From contig CBDCQQ010000005.1 of the NCBI GenBank assembly GCA_965220665.1, positions 2,046,001-2,110,000 of the forward strand: 64,000 nucleotides of DNA. Reading direction: 5' to 3'. Below, piece by piece: positions 17,970-24,965 of the stretch; within the stretch, counting starts at the first letter, position 1, and every line of letters begins with the position of its first letter. A program made the translations under genes and the position numbers. The notes beneath the pieces are model-generated. The model had not been told where the DNA came from, ran no database searches, and saw only the letters and a list, made by a program, of their open reading frames with translations. This DNA is from JAJDZL01 sp965220665 (lineage in GTDB: Bacteria; Pseudomonadota; Gammaproteobacteria; Arenicellales; JAJDZL01).

Positions 17970-19220
17970 ATGGAAGAGCAGATGAATAAACATTTCAGCT
18001 GGCCGAATAATCACTGGAACTGGCCAATCCTGATCAACCACAAACATGGCATTCGATGCGGCTCGATGATCTGGGTTGGAGGCCAGGTGGACCTGAATGA
18101 AAAGGGGAAGGTTCAAAATGCAGGAGATCTCTCAACCCAAACCAAGAATAGCATGGCGTACTTTGAGCGAGTGCTGGATGACTTTGAATGCCGTTTTTCT
18201 GACCTGGTCGTGCTGCTTTGTTTCTACGTCAACGATGGGTCAATTGACGAGTTTGAGTTCCTCCAGCAAGTAGCAGACTATCTGCCAGCTGAGTGTCAAA
18301 CCACGGTAACCGCAATCCCGGTGCCATATCTCGCATACAGTGGCATGATGGTTGAAATTGAAGGCTGTGCCATGCGTCGACCGTCAGGTGAAGGTACGAC
18401 GAGGACGCATACACGGTTGAACGGTGCAACTCGATTACCCAAACCATTTGTCGATGGGATACGCTCCGACAAAATGATTTTTGTTTCAGGGCAATATCCA
18501 ACAGACGATACTGGCCGAGTCGTCTGTCAGGGAGACATCGTTGGACAAACAAATGCCGTTGCGAGTCGAATTTCAAAGGTGCTGTGTGAGATTGGCGCGA
18601 GTTTTGACGACATCGTCAAAATTAACCGCTGGTATGCGGGCGGTTCCGGAATCGGGGATTTTGAAGCAGCTTCGCTTGCGTTTGCGGGATATTTCAAGGA
18701 ACCTGGTCCTGCGGCGACTGGAATTCCTGTCCCGAGACATGCAGATGCTGAAGTACTTATCAAGATAGCGGCAGCAGCAATGCAAGGTGAAGACGGCGGC
18801 TACTTACCGCGAACCCATTCCTGGCCCGATAGTCTGTGGGATTGGCATGTTCATCTCCCATACAAACATGGCTTGAAATGTGACGGAATGATATTTCTTG
18901 GTGGACAGGTGTCGTTGGATAAGCAGGGAGGTGCGGTTCATCCTGACGACCTAACTGCGCAAACCCACCAGGCAATGCAGCACATTGGAACCCTATTGAA
19001 GGATCTGGGGGCGGATTACGACGATGTTTGCAAGGTCTTGGCAGTCTACAAAGGCGACTGTGGTGCAGACGACTTGCACGAGAATCTGCCGATACGATCT
19101 TCTTATTTCAGCGAAGTCGGACCCGCGTCTACTGGTGTTCCTTTGCCGGTTCTGGCGTACGAATCCATGGTGATCGAAATCGACATTTATGCCATGGTGG
19201 ATGCTGCTGAGTCTGATTGA
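17970..19220 (+). CDS. Protein of three tandem RidA (YjgF/YER057c/UK114) domains
   Basis: About 416 residues from ATG 17970; a TTG at 17943 and an ATG at 17982 are alternatives. Three RidA-like units follow one another, recognisable by GSMIWVGGQVDLNEKG, KMIFVSGQYPTDDTG and GMIFLGGQVSLDKQGG, each about 60-90 residues later ending in a strand such as TAIPVPYLAYSGMMVEIEG, ATGIPVPRHADAEVLIKIAA or STGVPLPVLAYESMVIEID. Canonical RidA is a ~130-residue enamine/imine deaminase that works as a homotrimer, so this chain could form a pseudo-trimer. The catalytic Arg of RidA is not obvious in any unit. A nearby class III aminotransferase could generate imine intermediates. Confidence 0.85.
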   Translation: MEEQMNKHFSWPNNHWNWPILINHKHGIRCGSMIWVGGQVDLNEKGKVQNAGDLSTQTKNSMAYFERVLDDFECRFSDLVVLLCFYVNDGSIDEFEFLQQVADYLPAECQTTVTAIPVPYLAYSGMMVEIEGCAMRRPSGEGTTRTHTRLNGATRLPKPFVDGIRSDKMIFVSGQYPTDDTGRVVCQGDIVGQTNAVASRISKVLCEIGASFDDIVKINRWYAGGSGIGDFEAASLAFAGYFKEPGPAATGIPVPRHADAEVLIKIAAAAMQGEDGGYLPRTHSWPDSLWDWHVHLPYKHGLKCDGMIFLGGQVSLDKQGGAVHPDDLTAQTHQAMQHIGTLLKDLGADYDDVCKVLAVYKGDCGADDLHENLPIRSSYFSEVGPASTGVPLPVLAYESMVIEIDIYAMVDAAESD

Positions 19221-19269
19221 AGGACTTTCCAGTCAAAGGTGAGTGAACGCAGTTTTTCTTGAGTAAAAA

Positions 19270-20235
19270 TCAGATTTCAAAAGCCATGATTTTTGAACGG
19301 TGTCCTGATTGACCCCGCATCACCCGGTCAAAAGCTTTCTGCGAAGTTGCAGCTTCTTCCAGGAGCCACTCTCGAAAAACTGAAATTCGCCGCTGGGAAG
19401 CCAACTTGTGGGGACAAATCAGAAAATAGGAAACCGGCGATTCGCTGTAAATGTCAAATAACTTAACCAATCGACCTGATGCAAGGTCCATCTCGACGTG
19501 AGCGCTTCGCGCCAAAGCAATACCCTGATGGTCAATTGCTGCTTGTATTGACATCGCCGTATCTGGAAAATGAGACCCGCGTGGTAATTTCTTGATTGCT
19601 ATACCGGCATCTTTGAACCAGTCGCGCCAACGCGGGCAGATATCAAACGCGTGGCGGTAGAGTAATGGATAGCGCAGTAAATCCGCAGGATGCTCAGGCG
19701 CTGAAAATCGCTTCAGAAAACTTGGACTGCAAACCGGAAAAACGTACTCCCTAAGCAGTGTGTCGACTTGCAAGTCAGGCCAGTTCCCGTCGCCAAGTCG
19801 AATGGCAATGTCAACTTCATCGGTACTAAAGTTTACCAAATCATCCGTTGTTGAAATCCAGACGCTGATTTCTGGGTACATATCATTGAACTTTCCGAGT
19901 CTTGGTACCAGCCACTTGACGGCCAGAGACTGCACCAGACTGATTCGAATGGATGTACGAGACTCTTGATTGGTGATTTCGTTGAGTGTCCGGCTCATAT
20001 TGTCAAGAAAGTCCCGTACGACCGGAACGATCATCTGCCCTTCTTTGGTAATGATCAATCGCCTCCCCTGGCGTTCGAACAGTTTGAAATCCCAGATTTC
20101 TTCTATATGGCGAATCTGGTGACTGACTGCGCTTTGGCTGATGAATAGTTCCTCTGCCGCTCGGGTGAAACTTAGATGCCTGGAAGTTGCCTCAAGTGCC
20201 CGAAGGGCTGCGATTGGAGGAAGTCGATGCGTCAT
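19270..20235 (-). CDS. LysR-type transcriptional regulator (GcvA-like)
   Basis: 321 residues. The N-terminus has the LysR winged helix-turn-helix (PPIAALRALEATSRHLSFTR, then AAEELFISQSAVSHQIRHIE and LFERQGRRLIITKEG), with the LPPIAALRAFE opening typical of the GcvA/AmpR group. Residues ~95-300 are the periplasmic-binding-like effector domain. GcvA-type regulators often control amino-acid or amine metabolism. Divergent genes start on the other side of a 475-bp intergenic region, so it may regulate the COG4091 gene or the small RNA. The effector is unknown. Confidence 0.9.
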   Translation of the reverse strand: MTHRLPPIAALRALEATSRHLSFTRAAEELFISQSAVSHQIRHIEEIWDFKLFERQGRRLIITKEGQMIVPVVRDFLDNMSRTLNEITNQESRTSIRISLVQSLAVKWLVPRLGKFNDMYPEISVWISTTDDLVNFSTDEVDIAIRLGDGNWPDLQVDTLLREYVFPVCSPSFLKRFSAPEHPADLLRYPLLYRHAFDICPRWRDWFKDAGIAIKKLPRGSHFPDTAMSIQAAIDHQGIALARSAHVEMDLASGRLVKLFDIYSESPVSYFLICPHKLASQRRISVFREWLLEEAATSQKAFDRVMRGQSGHRSKIMAFEI

Positions 20236-20332
20236 GAACTGTCTCCAGAAGTTAACTATGTAGATTCATTTAGTTCTGAATAATTTCAAAATATTTATAA
20301 TCAAAGGATAAGGTGACTTTGTAGATAAGTAT

Positions 20333-20352
20333 ACATGAATATATATTCATGT
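20333..20352. promoter_or_regulatory. 20-bp perfect palindrome upstream of the LysR gene
   Basis: ACATGAATATATATTCATGT reads identically on both strands. It lies 98 bp upstream of the LysR start, in the divergent intergenic region. It may be a LysR-type or other dimeric-regulator operator; the TA-rich centre could also simply be an AT-rich promoter element. Confidence 0.45.
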
Positions 20353-20404
20353 TACTATGAAAATATATACTGGAAACCAATTTGCACCTGCCTATAATTT
20401 TTTA

Positions 20405-20552
20405 CAAGTTTCCGTTCTTCTTGATGTTATTTTCTAGGATGGTTGACAGTTAAGGAGAAAGCAAACCACAAGGATGGACATCTGAGCAAGGATGCTCACT
20501 ATTTCCTCTCCAATTCACATTAAGCAAATTTCACTTAGAAGTTTGCTTTTTT
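20405..20552 (+). ncRNA. Probable Csr/Rsm-type small RNA (CsrA/RsmA-sequestering)
   Basis: In about 150 nt there are five GGA triplets in the CsrA-binding context A(N)GGA: TAGGATG (20436-20442), AAGGAG, CAAGGATGGAC (20470-20479) and CAAGGATG (20487-20494). One lies in an exact textbook site: stem TGAGCA/TGCTCA with loop AGGA (20483-20498). Another sits in a small GAT-GGAC-ATC hairpin. GGAGAAA and TTTCCTCTCC can close these into a branched fold. The transcript would end at a strong intrinsic terminator (20522-20552). A TATAAT at 20391-20396 could be the -10 box. No open frame covers the region. No GacA-type upstream site (TGTAAG...CTTACA) was found. Confidence 0.5.
20522..20552 (+). terminator. 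Strong intrinsic terminator of the small RNA
   Basis: A 10-bp stem (AAGCAAATTT paired with AAGTTTGCTT, one U-G pair) with loop CACTTAG is followed by TTTTTT. It lies 158 bp upstream of the next gene, so it ends a separate short transcript rather than the 3' end of a coding gene. Confidence 0.8.
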
Positions 20553-20710
20553 GTGCCTGTTCGATTTCTCAATCACTTGGTTCGTTCGCCTTCCAGACCC
20601 TTTACTTAAATCGTCAGCGTGACGATGACTGAGTGCAGCTGATGGAATTATTTCGCATTCAGTATAGAAATTGATGTGATAATGCATGCGTTTTCTATGA
20701 GCGGGCAGCA

Positions 20711-22051
20711 ATGAATCTTTATCAATTACTTAGTGAACGCGAAGCGGTCGGCGATCCGATTCGGGTTGGCATCATCGGTGCTGGAAAGTTTGCAACAATG
20801 TTTATGTCGCAGATTATCCGAACTCCAGGTATGCGGCTTGACCGAGTTTGTGACCTAAATGTCGAACGGGCGAAAGAAAATCTGCAGGCTGCGGGTCTAC
20901 ATGCCGGGCAAATTACAAGTTCGTTGGTCAATCATCAACCGTCCTCCGATGAGGTTCTGCTCACTTCCAACTTGGACGATGTACTGAATGTAGATCTGAT
21001 TGATGTGGTCATCGAATCCACTGGCGATGCTATAGCTGGAGCAAGTCACGCATCCACTAGTATTGAACGTGGCATTGACATTGTGATGGTCAACGTTGAA
21101 GCTGATGTGCTGGTTGGACCACTACTGGCTGAAAAAGCACGACAAAACGATGTCATTTATTCGCTTGCCTATGGTGATCAGCCAGCACTGATTGTTGAAC
21201 AGGTCGACACAGTGCGTACGATGGGACTTGATGTGATTTGCGCCGGCAAGGGAACAAAGTATCTACCCGACTATCATTCATCTACACCAGAAACTGTTTG
21301 GGACTACTACGGTTTGACTCGAACCGAGGCTGAGTTAGGTGGGATGAATAGCAAAATGTTCAATTCGTTTCTGGACGGAACGAAGTCTGGTATCGAAATG
21401 GCTGCTGTGGCGAATGCGACAGGTCTGACGCCTCCATCTGACGGACTTTCTTTTCCGCCCTGCTCGGTTGAGGAACTCGCTACGGTCCTTAAGCCTGCAA
21501 ATGAAGGTGGAGTACTGACCGAAAAAGGTATGGTGGAAGTAATCTCTTCGCTCAATCGGGATGGAAGTGAAGTCGAGCGAGATCTTCGATGGGGTGTCTA
21601 TGTCGTATTCGAAGCGAGCACTGAGTATGTGAAACGTTGTTTTCGAGAATATGGTCTCGTAACTGATGAATCTGGACAATATTCCGCGCTTTATCGTCCC
21701 TATCACTTAATCGGTCTGGAACTCGGTGTTAGTGTTGCTTCAGTTGCTTTGCGCCGCGAGCCAACTGGAATACCTATGTCCTTTGCGGCCGATGTCGCTT
21801 CTGTTGCAAAACGAGACCTTGCAGCCGGTGAATTTCTAGACGGTGAGGGCGGTTCAACGGTTTGGGGTAAGATATTACCCGCTGCTGATTCACTGACTCG
21901 ACAAGCTGTACCGATTGGTCTGGCTTCAGGTATTGAGATTACAAGGCCCGTTGCCAAAGGTGATCTAGTGACGTGGAAAGATGTCAGGCCTGGCGATCAA
22001 CAGAATGCTCACGAGCTTCGTCAGGAGATGGAAAAGCAATATAGCGGCTAG
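20711..22051 (+). CDS. COG4091-type NAD(P)-dependent dehydrogenase with C-terminal SAF domain
   Basis: 446 residues. A Rossmann fold with VGIIGAGKFATMF at ~19-31 binds NAD(P); VVIESTGDAIAG (~105-117) resembles homoserine dehydrogenase. The C-terminal ~80 residues (VAKRDLAAGEFLDGEGGSTV; ITRPVAKGDLVTWKDV) form an SAF domain. This arrangement is the 'predicted homoserine dehydrogenase with SAF domain' family, which is not proven to act on homoserine and occurs in several sugar-acid and amine catabolic loci. It is convergent with the DUF35-aminotransferase operon. The substrate is unknown. Confidence 0.82.
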   Translation: MNLYQLLSEREAVGDPIRVGIIGAGKFATMFMSQIIRTPGMRLDRVCDLNVERAKENLQAAGLHAGQITSSLVNHQPSSDEVLLTSNLDDVLNVDLIDVVIESTGDAIAGASHASTSIERGIDIVMVNVEADVLVGPLLAEKARQNDVIYSLAYGDQPALIVEQVDTVRTMGLDVICAGKGTKYLPDYHSSTPETVWDYYGLTRTEAELGGMNSKMFNSFLDGTKSGIEMAAVANATGLTPPSDGLSFPPCSVEELATVLKPANEGGVLTEKGMVEVISSLNRDGSEVERDLRWGVYVVFEASTEYVKRCFREYGLVTDESGQYSALYRPYHLIGLELGVSVASVALRREPTGIPMSFAADVASVAKRDLAAGEFLDGEGGSTVWGKILPAADSLTRQAVPIGLASGIEITRPVAKGDLVTWKDVRPGDQQNAHELRQEMEKQYSG

Positions 22052-22072
22052 ACGACTCAGCCGTTCAACTTC

Positions 22073-22474
22073 TCAGTCAATATGCCGGAATACCGCACAC
22101 TGTGCGGGGTGTTCGATGTTGGTGGCATCAATCCTCTCAAGTCGCACGCGATCACCCACGACGAGGTCTTTTCCATCCAGTCTGCCCAAGCATAGATTGT
22201 CAGCGCCGTCCATCGCAATCTGCGCCAAAGTTTTGTTTCTGCCAGCGGTGATCCGTTTGACTGTTCCCAAACCGGTCAACTCTTTCCAGCCAGCCATATT
22301 TCCATCCTTATCGCACTGCAATCGAGGAGGAAATTTGACCTCACGGCATTCAGGGCACTCGGAGGCCAATGCACGTCCCTCCTGAAATGCATCAAAATAA
22401 GGTTTAAGGTCACCCAGAGAATAGGAATAGTCCAGTTCAACTTTTAGCGGGAAATAGAGTGAGTTGGTGCTCAT
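22073..22474 (-). CDS. DUF35 OB-fold protein with N-terminal zinc ribbon
   Basis: 133 residues. An N-terminal helix (LKPYFDAFQEGRALASECPE) leads into a rubredoxin-like zinc ribbon ECPECREVKFPPRLQCDKDG, in which the second knuckle keeps only one Cys, and then an OB-fold (GLGTVKRITAG... VGDRVRLERID). DUF35 proteins usually pair with thiolase-like or HMG-CoA-synthase-like proteins and help acyl-CoA transfer. No thiolase is adjacent here; it is instead the last gene of the aminotransferase/flavoprotein operon, 44 bp downstream. Confidence 0.85.
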   Translation of the reverse strand: MSTNSLYFPLKVELDYSYSLGDLKPYFDAFQEGRALASECPECREVKFPPRLQCDKDGNMAGWKELTGLGTVKRITAGRNKTLAQIAMDGADNLCLGRLDGKDLVVGDRVRLERIDATNIEHPAQCAVFRHID

Positions 22475-22518
22475 CTGATTTTTAAAACTACCAAAACGGT
22501 TATCAACGCTTGTTTTGG

Positions 22519-23790
22519 TTATACAACTTCAACTAGCGCTTTTACGGACTGCTGTATCGCCTCGCCAATCTGACTCAGATCTTCTTCAGTCAAAGCGAGC
22601 GATATGTAGTACTTCGTTGGACTCTTGAGAATTCTGTTCTTTCTCAATTCTCGCAGGAATTGAGTCATGATTGTTGCATCACCTGACTGAGAATCCCGGT
22701 AGTCGTTCACAAATTGATCAGCGAAAATTAGATCGAACTGGGACATTTCTCCAAAAATTTGATGGTCAATTTCAAATTCGTTCAGTGATTGGCGAAGGTG
22801 CTGTTGGATGGCACTACCGTTCTGACGAAGTTTTTCATACTGTCCGGGTCTTCGCATGATTTCCAGAGTTTTGAGTCCAGCAACTGAAGCCATTGGGTTG
22901 CCGCTCAGAGTTCCAACCTGCATCAGGAACCTGTCACTGCCTACCTTTGCTTTGTCAAAGTGCGACATGATGTCAGCGCGTCCGGCAACGGCAGACAGTG
23001 GAAATCCACCGCCTATCAATTTTCCCAGTGTGCACAAGTCGGGAACAACTCCGTAGTACTCCTGACCTCCACCATATGCCAAGCGAAACCCAGTAACAAC
23101 TTCATCAAAAATCAAGACTATGTCGTGTTGATTGCAAATGTCCCTCAAAAATTCAAGAAATCCTTGCTGTGGTGGAATGCAGCGTTGCATCGGTTCAACG
23201 ATTACGCTTGCAATTTCGCTGGCACGAGCTTCAATAATTGAAGCGGTAACTTCCGAATCGTTAAATGGCGCGATTAATACATCCTGCCGCACCGCTGCTG
23301 GAATTCCAGCGGAATCCGGGACCGCATTTGGAAATTCGACACGTTTTTCAGGTGCAAGGCTCATTTGCGCTTCTGAGGACATACCATGATAGCCACCTTC
23401 AAATTTCACAATCTTGTCACGTCCAGTGAATGCTCGGGCGAGCCGAATGGCGTACATGTCGGCTTCGCCACCTGTGCTGAGAAATCGTACCTGCTCCGCA
23501 CATGCCATTGCATCGCAAATCACTTCGGCAAGTTCAATTCCAGCTGGATTGTTGGCGAAAAAGGTGGTGCCTTTTCCGATTTGTTCCAGAATGACTTCCA
23601 CGACTTCTGGGTGCCCGTGGCCTAGTATCATCGGACCGGAAGCGAGCAGCAAGTCAATATATTCGTTGCCATCTGCATCCCACAGTCTTGAACCTTTGGC
23701 CTCGCAGATGACCACACTTGATTCAAAATTGCCAAAGTTCCCGGCGGGCAGGACTTTGTACGCTCGCTGAATCCACTCACGCTGTCTCAT
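22519..23790 (-). CDS. Class III pyridoxal-phosphate aminotransferase (glutamate-1-semialdehyde aminomutase-like)
   Basis: 423 residues, typical length. The phosphate-binding region is RFLSTGGEADMYAIRLARAF with FEGGYHG; IFDEVVTGF contains the PLP-ring Asp229; TLGKLIGGGFPLSA contains the Schiff-base Lys257. The overall sequence is nearer to glutamate-1-semialdehyde aminomutases and omega-amino-acid transaminases than to ornithine-type enzymes. Because it lies in an operon with a demethylating flavoprotein and an MDR dehydrogenase, a catabolic role on an amino acid derived from a betaine or related amine is more likely than haem synthesis (inference). Confidence 0.88.
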   Translation of the reverse strand: MRQREWIQRAYKVLPAGNFGNFESSVVICEAKGSRLWDADGNEYIDLLLASGPMILGHGHPEVVEVILEQIGKGTTFFANNPAGIELAEVICDAMACAEQVRFLSTGGEADMYAIRLARAFTGRDKIVKFEGGYHGMSSEAQMSLAPEKRVEFPNAVPDSAGIPAAVRQDVLIAPFNDSEVTASIIEARASEIASVIVEPMQRCIPPQQGFLEFLRDICNQHDIVLIFDEVVTGFRLAYGGGQEYYGVVPDLCTLGKLIGGGFPLSAVAGRADIMSHFDKAKVGSDRFLMQVGTLSGNPMASVAGLKTLEIMRRPGQYEKLRQNGSAIQQHLRQSLNEFEIDHQIFGEMSQFDLIFADQFVNDYRDSQSGDATIMTQFLRELRKNRILKSPTKYYISLALTEEDLSQIGEAIQQSVKALVEVV

Positions 23791-23840
23791 TAATTGATTC
23801 CTGCTTTTTTAATTGAACAAATTTTTTTGTCAACGCTACG

Positions 23841-24965
23841 TTACTCGGAGTCACCATCAGGATGGCGATCCAGTGAAATCACGATATTCCCGATATGTTG
23901 TTTATCGATCATTGCTTGTTGCGCAATTTTCAGTTCCTTGAGAGGGTAAACTGCCGCGACTATTGGAGACACTTCGCCATTTTGAATGTAATTCACCAGG
24001 TTGGCAAAAGTCCCCCGTGGGACGACTGTACATCCGAAAAACGTTAAATCGTTCAAATACATTGTTCGAAGGTCAAAGTTAACGATGGGGCCGGCAATCG
24101 CTCCGGAACAGACATAGCGGCCATTTCGGGAGAGTACGGAAATTAAATTTGGCCAATAATCGCCACCAACGACATCAAAAACGACTGTTACCGATTCACT
24201 TCCGATAACGTTTCTCAGTTCTGATTTCAATTGATCAGGTGCACGTCCGATGAGAGCATCGAGCGAGAACTGCTTCAGGCGGTCGTGTTTTGAATCTGAT
24301 GCCATTCCAATCGTTTTCGCACCTCTTCGATTTGCAAGTTGAATCAAAGCGGATCCAACACCGCCTGATGCGCCGGTAATCAGTACTGTATCTTCAGAAC
24401 GCACTTGAGCCTGATTCAGCATATTCTCAGCAGTTAACCAGGAAGTCGCAAAAGTTGCAATCTCGATATCCGTTAAATCGCTTTGAATAGTGTGAACCTG
24501 CCTATAGTCCACTTTTAGAAAATCTGCAAAGCCGCCATCATATTCAGAGCCCAAGTAACCGCATTTATTTAGATTATCGGGGTCACTCCAGTCACGAATC
24601 CACGTTTCCACCATTACCCGTTTATCAAGCAAGGTTTTGGGCACTCGTTCTCCAATCGCACGGACTCGGCCACAGATGTCCGCTCCTTGAATTCTAGGGA
24701 ACTGAATTGCCGCACCTCCCCAGCTGGCATCATCCGATTCCGCAGTTTCAAACGTTTCGCCTGTCGTCGCTTCAGATACGCCTTTTGAATACCATGCGGT
24801 ACGCGAATTTACATCGGTATTGTTAAGACCGCATGCACCAACTTGGATCAGAACATCACAGGGACCTGGATTTGGAGTGGGCCAGTCGTCGTGGTATTCC
24901 AGTTTATCCATATCGCCATGACCTGTCAGCACTACAGCTCTCATTAAGGAAGGGATTTTTGTCAT
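23841..24965 (-). CDS. Medium-chain dehydrogenase/reductase (MDR, zinc-alcohol-dehydrogenase/quinone-reductase type)
   Basis: 374 residues. GroES-like N-terminal domain (CDVLIQVGACGLNNTDVNSR; RIQGADICGRVRAIGERVP, quoted in parts) and a Rossmann domain with VLITGASGGVGSALIQLA (~197-214) for NAD(P). The structural-zinc cysteine cluster is absent, and the first catalytic position reads CGLN, closer to zinc-free or single-zinc quinone-oxidoreductase-like MDRs. Its start overlaps the end of the upstream flavoprotein gene by 4 bp. The likely role is oxidation or reduction of a small intermediate in the same pathway. Confidence 0.87.
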   Translation of the reverse strand: MTKIPSLMRAVVLTGHGDMDKLEYHDDWPTPNPGPCDVLIQVGACGLNNTDVNSRTAWYSKGVSEATTGETFETAESDDASWGGAAIQFPRIQGADICGRVRAIGERVPKTLLDKRVMVETWIRDWSDPDNLNKCGYLGSEYDGGFADFLKVDYRQVHTIQSDLTDIEIATFATSWLTAENMLNQAQVRSEDTVLITGASGGVGSALIQLANRRGAKTIGMASDSKHDRLKQFSLDALIGRAPDQLKSELRNVIGSESVTVVFDVVGGDYWPNLISVLSRNGRYVCSGAIAGPIVNFDLRTMYLNDLTFFGCTVVPRGTFANLVNYIQNGEVSPIVAAVYPLKELKIAQQAMIDKQHIGNIVISLDRHPDGDSE

